Source of the DNA: Chelativorans sp. ZYF759
GTDB lineage: Bacteria; Pseudomonadota; Alphaproteobacteria; Rhizobiales; Rhizobiaceae
Direction: 5' to 3'
Length of the DNA stretch: 39,963 nucleotides
NCBI RefSeq assembly: GCF_012911015.1
Contig: NZ_WVVV01000022.1
Span: 1 to 39,963 of the forward strand
Part shown: positions 16,616 through 23,621 of the stretch, piece by piece
How positions within the stretch are numbered: position 1 is the stretch's first letter
Layout of the letters: each line of letters begins with the position of its first letter
Position numbers and translations under genes: made by a program
The notes under the pieces: generated by a model
Told to the model about the DNA's origin: nothing
Database searches by the model: none
What the model saw: the letters and a program-made list of their open reading frames with translations, nothing else

Positions 16616-18343
16616 TCAGCCTTTCATGCGCTCTGAGAGGACCGCTGAGATCCGGCCGGCGCCGCCGCGGGGCAGAGGAACATATTCGGCGCCCAGTTCG
16701 TTCGCCAGCGCTGCGACCGCGGGTTGAGGTCGTCCGCCCGTATCGATGACGATGCTCCTCAGCGCCATGCCACGGAAGCGCCGCGCGGCCTCGCGCATGT
16801 CGCTCATCGCGCGATCGCGACCGCCTGCTCCATCGAGGGCGACATTTGCGCGGCCATCCGTCAGGAAAATGGTGATTGCATCGCGTCCGCGCTTGTCCTG
16901 CGCCCGTGCAAGCCTCGCCGCAGCGATGATGCCGGCGGCGAGCGGTGTTCCACCCCCGCCCGGCAGCGCAGAGAGCATCTTGCGGGCGCGCGCCAGTGAA
17001 CGAGTCGGTTCGAGCAGAACCTCGGCTTGGGTCCGGCGATATGCGATCAGCGCCACCTCGTCGCGACGGACGTAGCATTCGGCCAGAAGCAGTTGCACTG
17101 CGCCCTTGGCTTCCGCCAGGCGGGCGACGGCGGCCGAGCCAGAGGCGTCGACGGCAAAGATCGCGGTGGCGCCGCGCCGTTCGGCATAGCGCTTGTTGCG
17201 CAGGTCGGACATCCGAATGCGCAAGGTTTCATCTTTTGCCCGGCCACGCAGGCCCTGCCAGGGAGCCGCCGCTCTGAGCGTGGCCAGAATGTCGAGCCTC
17301 ACACCTGCGCGCCGGGGGCTGGCAATCGGCGCCAGTGGCCTGCCACGCTTCGCGCTGGCCGCTGTCCTGCCGCTGCCGCCCCCGCGATCAGCTGCCATGC
17401 GCACCTTGTTTGCGAGCATGGCTGCAAGCAGACCGTCCGGCAGTTGCGCCGCAGCTGCCTGCAACACGATGTCCTGCAGCTCTCCCCGACTGTCTTCGGC
17501 TCGACCCTCTTCGGGCGGCGCTTGTTCAGGCTGGGGCGGCTCCTTCTCCTGCGGGGCGGCGACTGCCTCGGCAAGCCGCTGTGGGCCCAGCGCCAATCGC
17601 GCCGCGGTTGCCGCGTCCTCGACCGCGATCTCGTCAGCACCGCGCAAAGCCGCGACCGCGCGGGCCGCGCGCAGAAGAAACAGCGATCCACGCACCGAGG
17701 ACCAGCCACTTGCGAGGGCAAGACCAACCAGCGCGGCGACGATATCGTCTGCCACCGCAACCGCGTTCACGCGCGCCTGCGCGGCAATCACCGCATGCCG
17801 GTCGCATTTCTCGGAGCCGATATCACGATAGCCGATTTCTTCGAGCCTGATCGACAGGCCCAGGCGGTCGGCCAGTGCCGCCGGAATTGTCTCGTCGTCC
17901 TCAATGCCCTCGTCGAGGGCGATCAAGCCAAAGCGGGCTTGCAGATCGCTTGAAAAGCCCTCCCGCTCCACCTTCACCAACCCGCAATCCATCGCGGCGG
18001 CGATCAGCGCGGCACAGCTGGCACTCGTGCGCTCGGCCATGGCCAACACGAGAACGCCGCCATCGACCGCGGCAAGCAGCCCGAAGCGCATGACCGGTTT
18101 TCCGGTCGCAAGGGTTGCGGAAAAGTCGAGGCCGCCCACGAGACTCGCCTCGTCGGGCGAAGCCGCCACGCGACTGAAGCTCGCGCCGGGGGGAAAGAGT
18201 TCGCGCACCCATCGCAGCCATGCCTCGCGCACGGGGCCAGCCCTCGCCCGCACCCTGATTCCGCCCAGTCCCATGGGGTCGATCGCCAAAAGCTGCGCAG
18301 CCAGAAGCGCATCATGCCATGGGCCGGGGTGCGAGGCGTTCAT
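16616..18343 (-). CDS. bchD: Magnesium chelatase subunit D
   Basis: This 575-residue subunit has a degenerate AAA+ half without an intact P-loop, a proline/acidic linker (EPPQPEQAPPEE near the middle) and a C-terminal von Willebrand A domain. The metal-site motif FAVDASGSAAVARLAEAKG and the later IFLTDGRANVALDG are clear. BchD forms the platform for BchI rings and contacts BchH to insert Mg into protoporphyrin IX. The start at 18343 (MNASHPGPW) overlaps the bchI stop (ATGA); the longer frame from 18595 is rejected as it runs inside bchI. Confidence 0.95.
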   Translation of the reverse strand: MNASHPGPWHDALLAAQLLAIDPMGLGGIRVRARAGPVREAWLRWVRELFPPGASFSRVAASPDEASLVGGLDFSATLATGKPVMRFGLLAAVDGGVLVLAMAERTSASCAALIAAAMDCGLVKVEREGFSSDLQARFGLIALDEGIEDDETIPAALADRLGLSIRLEEIGYRDIGSEKCDRHAVIAAQARVNAVAVADDIVAALVGLALASGWSSVRGSLFLLRAARAVAALRGADEIAVEDAATAARLALGPQRLAEAVAAPQEKEPPQPEQAPPEEGRAEDSRGELQDIVLQAAAAQLPDGLLAAMLANKVRMAADRGGGSGRTAASAKRGRPLAPIASPRRAGVRLDILATLRAAAPWQGLRGRAKDETLRIRMSDLRNKRYAERRGATAIFAVDASGSAAVARLAEAKGAVQLLLAECYVRRDEVALIAYRRTQAEVLLEPTRSLARARKMLSALPGGGGTPLAAGIIAAARLARAQDKRGRDAITIFLTDGRANVALDGAGGRDRAMSDMREAARRFRGMALRSIVIDTGGRPQPAVAALANELGAEYVPLPRGGAGRISAVLSERMKG

Positions 18344-19395
18344 CCCTCGGAGAGTTCCGACAGCGCCCGCTCGATTCGCGCGGTGGAGCCGGATTCGTCC
18401 AGGGGGTCGCGGCGAAGGCGGTGGCGCAGCGCGCCGGGCGCAGCCGCCACCATATCGGCGACCTCCACGTGTTGGCGGCCAGCCAGTGCCGCGGTGGCGC
18501 GGGCGACGCGCAGCAGCGTGAGTTCGCCGCGCAATCCATCCACACCAAGCTTGAGGCATAATTTCGAGGCGAAAGTCAGCGCCGCGTCGGGGCATTCGAC
18601 TTCGGGCAGAAGCGCCTGGGCCTTGCGGATGCGCGTGCGCAGCCGGCCATCTCCACGCTTGAACCGTTCCATGAAAGTCTGCGGATCCCGCTCGAAGGCG
18701 TCACGGCGGCGTACGACCTCGATGCGCTCGGCGATATCCGAAGGAGAGCCGACCTCGACCGAGATGCCGAAACGGTCGAGAAGCTGCGGCCGCAATTCGC
18801 CTTCCTCGGGATTGCCGCTTCCGACCAGAACGAAGCGTGCGTCGTGGCGCACCGACAGACCTTCGCGTTCCACGACGTTAATTCCCGACGCGGCGACGTC
18901 CAGCAGTAGATCCACGATGTGGTCTTCAAGAAGATTGACCTCGTCGATGTAGAGGAACCCGCGATGTGCGCTCGCCAGAAGCCCGGGCTCGAAGGACTTG
19001 CGGCCATGGACGAGCGCGGCCTCCAGATCGAGCGCTCCAACCACCCTGTCCTCGCTGGCGCCCAGCGGCAGATCGACCACAGGAACCGGGATGCGTCGGT
19101 ACCTGGCGGTGCCCCTGGCTCCGCCCCCGCAGTCAGGACATGTGCCGGAGGGCCTGTCCGGATCGCAATTGAAGCGGCAACCTTCCACGGCCCTGATCAC
19201 CGGAAGCAGGCCCGCCAGGCCGCGCACAGCGGTCGTCTTGCCGGTGCCCCGGTCACCCAGCACCAGAATCCCTCCGATTGTCGGGTCGATCGCGGCCAGC
19301 AGCAGCGCGCGCTTCATTTCCTCTTGCCCGACTATGGCCGAGAAGGGATAGGCGCGATTGCGGGTACCGGTACGGCTCACGTAGGCAAAGGTCAT
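18340..19395 (-). CDS. bchI: Magnesium chelatase ATPase subunit I
   Basis: This 351-residue AAA+ ATPase has Walker A GDRGTGKTT near residue 48, Walker B GFLYIDEVNLL, a sensor-like VGSGNPEEGELRPQLLDRFG and the Cys cluster CRFNCDPDRPSGTCPDCG typical of BchI. The length equals the family norm. The ATG at 19395 has a GGGAGGGTGACG leader. It is divergent from the cytochrome c gene across a 162-bp region with a perfect PpsR palindrome and starts bchI-bchD-bchO. Confidence 0.97.
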   Translation of the reverse strand: MTFAYVSRTGTRNRAYPFSAIVGQEEMKRALLLAAIDPTIGGILVLGDRGTGKTTAVRGLAGLLPVIRAVEGCRFNCDPDRPSGTCPDCGGGARGTARYRRIPVPVVDLPLGASEDRVVGALDLEAALVHGRKSFEPGLLASAHRGFLYIDEVNLLEDHIVDLLLDVAASGINVVEREGLSVRHDARFVLVGSGNPEEGELRPQLLDRFGISVEVGSPSDIAERIEVVRRRDAFERDPQTFMERFKRGDGRLRTRIRKAQALLPEVECPDAALTFASKLCLKLGVDGLRGELTLLRVARATAALAGRQHVEVADMVAAAPGALRHRLRRDPLDESGSTARIERALSELSEG

Positions 19396-19467
19396 TCGTC
19401 ACCCTCCCGACCGGAGCGGGCCAATTCGTCTCGCGGTTCGACGATTGTCGCCCTCGCCCATCAGATT

Positions 19468-19485
19468 TGTCAATCTAACTTTACA
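19468..19485. promoter_or_regulatory. PpsR/CrtJ operator between bchI and cytochrome c
   Basis: TGTCAATCTAACTTTACA is a perfect TGT-N12-ACA palindrome lying 73 bp from the bchI start and 73 bp from the cytochrome start, almost midway. It could regulate both divergent genes. Confidence 0.87.
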
Positions 19486-19492
19486 TTCACTC

Positions 19493-19520
19493 TTGACGGG
19501 TGGCCATGCCGGTCTAGATT
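19493..19520 (+). promoter_or_regulatory. Possible sigma-70 promoter of the cytochrome c gene
   Basis: TTGACG (19493-19498) and TAGATT (19515-19520) with 16-bp spacing lie 8 bp after the PpsR site and 38 bp before the ATG. The match is fair to both hexamers; the assignment is by eye. Confidence 0.5.
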
Positions 19521-19557
19521 GGCAGATGTTCGGACTTCGCCGTTCAGGGAGGAATTC

Positions 19558-19983
19558 ATGTCCGTATTTGCCCGCCTGGGCCTAGCCGTGCCGTTTGCGC
19601 TTATCGTGTCCGCCCCCTTTGCGCTGGCTGAGGGAGATCCGGCCGCTGGCGAACGGATTTTCCAACGTTGTGCCGTATGCCACGGTATCGGCGAGACCGA
19701 GCGTCAACCTGGCCCCAACCTCAACGATGTTATTGGCCGCGTGGCCGGAACGCATCCCGATTTTGGAAGATATTCCGCCAACATGCGCGAAGCGGGGGAA
19801 GGTGGGCTGGTCTGGTCCGCCGAGGCGATCAACGAATATATCGAGAATCCCCGACGAATGATCCCGCGCGGCAATATGGCATTTCCCGGACTGCGCAGTG
19901 CCGAGGAAAGGGCCAATGTCGTGGCCTATATCGCGCAGTTCTCCGCGGAAGCGGACGGCGAAGAGGAGAATGGCGAGGAATAG
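19558..19983 (+). CDS. Class I cytochrome c (c2-like), exported
   Basis: This 141-residue protein has a signal peptide (hydrophobic to about residue 24, cleavage after ALA), one haem motif CAVCH, PGPNLNDVIGR, and the axial methionine region IPRGNMAFPG. The layout is that of a small soluble cytochrome c2-type carrier. Since pufC is missing, it is a good candidate for the periplasmic donor that re-reduces the reaction centre, but a role in respiration is equally possible. The C-terminus ends with an unusual acidic tail (ADGEEENGEE). ATG 19558 has a strong AGGGAGGAATTC leader; the longer ORF from 18919 is a shadow. A terminator follows 30 bp downstream. Confidence 0.9.
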   Translation: MSVFARLGLAVPFALIVSAPFALAEGDPAAGERIFQRCAVCHGIGETERQPGPNLNDVIGRVAGTHPDFGRYSANMREAGEGGLVWSAEAINEYIENPRRMIPRGNMAFPGLRSAEERANVVAYIAQFSAEADGEEENGEE

Positions 19984-20012
19984 CCCGCCCCTTTGTCGGA
20001 ATACAAGAGTTT

Positions 20013-20043
20013 GGCGCGCCCTCTGGGCGCGTCTTTCGTTTTT
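20013..20043 (+). terminator. Rho-independent terminator after the cytochrome c gene
   Basis: A 7-bp GC stem (20015-20021 with 20025-20031, extended by a GU and a GC pair) with a 3-nt loop is followed by TTTCGTTTTT. It separates the cytochrome gene from dxs, implying that dxs has its own promoter. Confidence 0.82.
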
Positions 20044-20089
20044 CGGGCGCCTTGCGGGTCCACACCGGCTGGACACGGCGCAGCAGGAG

Positions 20090-20107
20090 TGTCAATATAT
20101 GTGGACA
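20090..20107. promoter_or_regulatory. PpsR/CrtJ operator upstream of dxs
   Basis: TGTCAATATATGTGGACA is a perfect TGT-N12-ACA palindrome 83 bp before the dxs start and after the cytochrome terminator. It would place isoprenoid precursor synthesis under the same repressor as the pigment genes. Confidence 0.83.
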
Positions 20108-20190
20108 TCTTGAGGAGGGCGCCAGATTGACGCGCCTCCCCGTGGCAGGTACCGCGGCAGCGTGGCCCGCCCCAGCCGGAGGAGCCCGCC

Positions 20191-22023
20191 ATGCAACGTC
20201 CAGCCACCCCGCTTCTCGATCGGATAGAGGTGCCTGCCGACCTTCGGCGGCTCAGCGACGAGCACCTGAAGGCCCTGGCCGCGGAATTGCGCGAGGAAAC
20301 GATTTCGGCCGTCTCGGTGACGGGCGGCCATCTGGGCGCGGGCCTCGGCGTCGTGGAACTGACGATTGCGCTGCACGCGGTCTTCGACACGCCACGGGAC
20401 ACATTGATCTTCGATGTGGGACATCAGTGCTATCCACACAAAATCCTCACGGGCCGCCGGGAGCGCATTCGCACCTTGCGCAAAGGAGAGGGCCTTTCGG
20501 GATTTACGAACCGATCGGAAAGCGAGTTCGATCCCTTCGGTGCCGCTCATTCCTCCACCTCCATATCGGCTGGCCTGGGCTTTGCGGTAGCGCGCGATCT
20601 GCGCGAGAATGACGGGCATGTGGTCTGCGTCATGGGGGATGGCGCGCTTTCGGCCGGCATGGCCTATGAGGCCATCAACAATGCCGGTGCGCTGGGCCGG
20701 CGGCTGATCGTGGTCCTCAACGACAACGATATGTCGATCTCTCCGCCTGTCGGTGCAATGTCAGGCTACCTCGCCGAGCTTCGCCAGCCGGGCGCGGGGG
20801 ATGGGCGCAGCTGGTTCGAGCAACTGGGCTTTTCCTATGTCGGTCCCGTGGACGGGCATGATGTCGGCGGTCTGCTCGAGGTGCTGCGCAATGCAAGGGA
20901 CGGCGCGGACGGTCCCGTTCTCATCCATGCACTGACGGTGAAGGGCAAGGGCTACGCGCCGGCCGAGGCCGCTGCCGACCGCTATCATGGGGTTTCGGCG
21001 TTCGATGTCGCCTCCGGCAAGCAGGCGAAGTCTCCATCCGCCGCGCCCTCTTATACGAAAGTGTTCGCCGACACCCTGCTGGCGGAGGCCGAAAAGGATT
21101 CATCGATTACGGCGGTCACCGCTGCCATGGCATCCGGGACGGGTCTCGAGGCCTTCCAGAAGCGCTTTCCCGACAGGTTCTTCGATGTGGGGATCGCCGA
21201 GCAACATGGCGTGACCTTCTGTGCGGGCATGGCCGCGGCAGGTCTGCGGCCCTTCTGTGCCATCTATTCGACCTTCCTGCAGAGGGGCTATGACCAGATC
21301 GTCCACGACGTGGCGCTCCAGCGACTGCCGGTTCGCTTCGCGATCGACCGCGCCGGATTGGTGGGCGAAGATGGCGCAACCCATGCCGGCGCATTCGACC
21401 TCGCCTATCTCGCCAATCTGCCGGGCTTCGTTATCATGGCGCCGGCCGACGAGGCCGATCTGGTCCATATGGTCGCAACGGCGCGGCTGATCGACGACCG
21501 GCCATCGGCCATTCGGTATCCGCGCGGAGAAGGGCGTGGCGTACCACTCCCCGAGTCCGGGCTACCCCTCGAGATCGGACGGGGCCGCATCCTGCGTGAG
21601 GGCAATTCGGTCGCCCTTCTCTCGCTTGGCGGGCGGCTCGGCGAATGTGTCCTGGCGGCCGAGGAACTCGGCAAGAGGGGCATTGGCGTGACCGTAGCCG
21701 ATGCACGTTTCGCAAAGCCGCTGGACCGCTCGCTGATCATGCAGCTTGCGCGCGATCACGAGGTGCTGATCACGGTCGAAGAAGGCGCTACGGGCGGGTT
21801 CGGCGCGCATGTACTGCATCTGCTTGCTGGAGAAGGCGTTCTCGACAGGGGCCTGCGCATCCGCACGATGACACTACCCGACAGCTTCATCGACCATCAC
21901 CGGCCGCACGCAATGTATGATAAGGCCGGCCTCAACGCCCGGCATATCGCAACCACGGTGTTGAATTGCCTGGGTCTTGGCGAACGGCGGATTTACGCGA
22001 CCGCCGCCATCCGCGCCGCGTGA
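20191..22023 (+). CDS. dxs: 1-deoxy-D-xylulose-5-phosphate synthase with shortened linker
   Basis: This 610-residue thiamine-diphosphate enzyme makes DXP from pyruvate and glyceraldehyde 3-phosphate, the first MEP-pathway step. Features include [21 protein letters not shown], the ThDP site [20 protein letters not shown] with [12 protein letters not shown], the catalytic glutamate region [15 protein letters not shown] and [22 protein letters not shown]. Between AMSGYLAEL and [17 protein letters not shown] there are only about 9 residues, where typical DXS has some 30-40 more. The start has GGAGGAG upstream. It converges with tspO, 9 bp apart. Many purple bacteria carry two dxs copies; this may be the photosynthesis-linked one. 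Confidence 0.94.
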   Translation: MQRPATPLLDRIEVPADLRRLSDEHLKALAAELREETISAVSVTGGHLGAGLGVVELTIALHAVFDTPRDTLIFDVGHQCYPHKILTGRRERIRTLRKGEGLSGFTNRSESEFDPFGAAHSSTSISAGLGFAVARDLRENDGHVVCVMGDGALSAGMAYEAINNAGALGRRLIVVLNDNDMSISPPVGAMSGYLAELRQPGAGDGRSWFEQLGFSYVGPVDGHDVGGLLEVLRNARDGADGPVLIHALTVKGKGYAPAEAAADRYHGVSAFDVASGKQAKSPSAAPSYTKVFADTLLAEAEKDSSITAVTAAMASGTGLEAFQKRFPDRFFDVGIAEQHGVTFCAGMAAAGLRPFCAIYSTFLQRGYDQIVHDVALQRLPVRFAIDRAGLVGEDGATHAGAFDLAYLANLPGFVIMAPADEADLVHMVATARLIDDRPSAIRYPRGEGRGVPLPESGLPLEIGRGRILREGNSVALLSLGGRLGECVLAAEELGKRGIGVTVADARFAKPLDRSLIMQLARDHEVLITVEEGATGGFGAHVLHLLAGEGVLDRGLRIRTMTLPDSFIDHHRPHAMYDKAGLNARHIATTVLNCLGLGERRIYATAAIRAA

Positions 22024-22032
22024 TCGGAGTCG

Positions 22033-22488
22033 CTATGCCGCCTGCGGATTTCGTTTCCAAACGGACAGGTTCAAGGCCGACGCGATGGTGACCCATACCA
22101 GATATGGCACGAAAAGCAGGGCAGCGAGGGGAATCTGGGCTGCCGCGACGATGAAGGCAGCGATCGTCAGCCAGAGTACGACCACGTCAATAAAGGCGAG
22201 ATCCATGCGTCTCGCCCCGAAAAACAGCCCCGACCACATGCCATTGACGACCAGTTGTGCTCCCCAGAGGAAGAGGGCGACAGACATGCCGAGATTGCTC
22301 CATACCAGCCAGCCGGCGACCGCGATCATCAGATAGAGGACACTCCACACAGGGCCGAAAAGCCAGTCCGGCGGCGTCCAGGAGGGTTTGTCGAGCGTCT
22401 TGTACCAGTCGCCCGGCCTGAAAATCACACCGGTCAGGGCCGTGGCTACGCACAGACCTACGAACACGAGCAGACTGAGATCGGGCAT
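22033..22488 (-). CDS. tspO: TspO/CrtK tryptophan-rich sensory protein
   Basis: This 151-residue protein has five predicted membrane helices and family motifs WYKTLDKPSWTPPDWLFGPVW, LFLWGAQLVVNGMWSGLFFG and LFVPYLVWVTIASALN. TspO binds tetrapyrroles; in Rhodobacter sphaeroides it lowers photosynthesis gene expression in response to oxygen, linked to the PpsR pathway. The start ATG 22488 has GAGGAG 8 nt upstream. It neighbours the bacteriophytochrome module rather than crtI/crtB where crtK was first found. Confidence 0.95.
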   Translation of the reverse strand: MPDLSLLVFVGLCVATALTGVIFRPGDWYKTLDKPSWTPPDWLFGPVWSVLYLMIAVAGWLVWSNLGMSVALFLWGAQLVVNGMWSGLFFGARRMDLAFIDVVVLWLTIAAFIVAAAQIPLAALLFVPYLVWVTIASALNLSVWKRNPQAA

Positions 22489-22567
22489 TCAAACGCTCCT
22501 CAGGTCGGATCGAACAAGAACAAGGAACCGCGCCGGAGCCATGCGGTTCCCCGCTTCCCGCGCCACC

Positions 22568-22846
22568 TCACCCCTGGCGGAACTCTATCTCGTCCGAGGC
22601 TTCGGGCTCGCCATCATAGCCCAACCCTGCCACCAACCGGTAAACGCGCCCAATTTCGCTCAGCAACCCGATACGCACCAACTCTTGCAGTGCTTCCTCC
22701 CTGCTGTCTATCCGGTTGGCGAACCGCCAACCGTCGACCGCTGCCAGTTGTTCACCTTCCAGGCTGATTTCCAGCCTGGATTCATAATGCTCGTGCGCGC
22801 CGTTCGACGTGAGTTGCGCGCGTTTGCCATTCGATGCCTCACCCAT
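22568..22846 (-). CDS. Small putative ribbon-helix-helix protein
   Basis: This 92-residue protein contains LEISLEGEQLAAVDGWRFANRIDSREEALQELVRIGLL, which has the look of a strand followed by two helices, as in CopG/Arc-type DNA-binding proteins. The tail after residue 75 is acidic (DGEPEASDEIEF). The start at 22846 has only a weak AGG leader. It sits between tspO and the response regulator on the same strand. If it binds DNA it might regulate tspO, but no target site was identified. Fold and role are inferred from pattern only. Confidence 0.6.
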   Translation of the reverse strand: MGEASNGKRAQLTSNGAHEHYESRLEISLEGEQLAAVDGWRFANRIDSREEALQELVRIGLLSEIGRVYRLVAGLGYDGEPEASDEIEFRQG

Positions 22847-23015
22847 CGGCCCGACCTGTGGACGATGGACGTGTCACGAAACGGCAATTCTCCATGCAGG
22901 TCTGGAAAGCCATCTTGTTCCTCCCTGCAAAGAGGATAGCGCGGGAGGCGAGGCTTTCTATTTCGGTATTCTACCTAAGGAAAATCTGCGTAGCCGTCTC
23001 AATTGCGGCTGGTGG

Positions 23016-23621
23016 TCAGCGCATGAGCCTGATCAGGTCAGCGAGCCCGCGTGCCTCGAGTTTTTCCCGGATGCGCGCGCGATGTATTTCCACTGTCCGC
23101 TGGCTGATACCCATGTGATCCGCGATCGCCTTGTTGGTCTGTCCCTGAACCAGCTGGTCGAGGACTTCCCGCTCGCGCGATGTCAGCCTTGCCAGGCGCC
23201 GTGCGGCCTCTTCAGGGGAAAGCGCCGGCTGGGCGCGGTTGGCAAGGACATCGCGTGCCTGACCGATGGCCTCCAGCAACTGCGCCTCGGATCCAGGTTT
23301 CTGGATGAAGTCGATCGCTCCGAGCTTCATCGCCCGCACGGCCAACGGGATATCGCCATGTCCGGTGAGAATGATGACGGGCAGACCGGGCGCCGTACGA
23401 CTCAGATGAGCCTGCAGTTCCATCCCGTTCATGTCGGGCATGCGGAGATCAAGCAAGAGGCAGGCGGGCACGCTCGACTCGTACAGCAGCAGAAACTCCT
23501 CGGCGGAGTTTGTCGGCACCACCTCGAATCGATGTGCCGAAAGCAGAGCCCGCATCGAATCCAGGACCGAAGGATCGTCATCGAGCACATAGACCCGGAT
23601 CTGATCAGGCAGGTCAGCCAA
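23016..23621 (-). CDS. FixJ-like response regulator (receiver plus LuxR HTH)
   Basis: This 201-residue regulator has an N-terminal receiver with acidic pocket VYVLDDDPSVLDS, phosphoacceptor Asp at about residue 58 in LLLDLRMPDMNG, VIILTGHGDIPLAVRAMKLGA and the conserved Lys in FIQKP. A LuxR-type helix-turn-helix follows: LTSREREVLDQLVQGQTNKAIADHMGISQRTVEIHRARI. It belongs to the FixJ/NarL class. The start appears to be TTG 23621: GGAGC lies 7 nt upstream, and the ORF overlaps the kinase stop by 8 nt. Earlier in-frame codons lie inside the kinase. Partner of the adjacent bacteriophytochrome kinase. Confidence 0.92.
   Translation of the reverse strand: MADLPDQIRVYVLDDDPSVLDSMRALLSAHRFEVVPTNSAEEFLLLYESSVPACLLLDLRMPDMNGMELQAHLSRTAPGLPVIILTGHGDIPLAVRAMKLGAIDFIQKPGSEAQLLEAIGQARDVLANRAQPALSPEEAARRLARLTSREREVLDQLVQGQTNKAIADHMGISQRTVEIHRARIREKLEARGLADLIRLMR

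Noticed and set aside
18919-19557. N-terminal extension of the cytochrome c frame into bchI
   Set aside because: The extension runs antisense through bchI; the signal peptide and Shine-Dalgarno fix the start at 19558.
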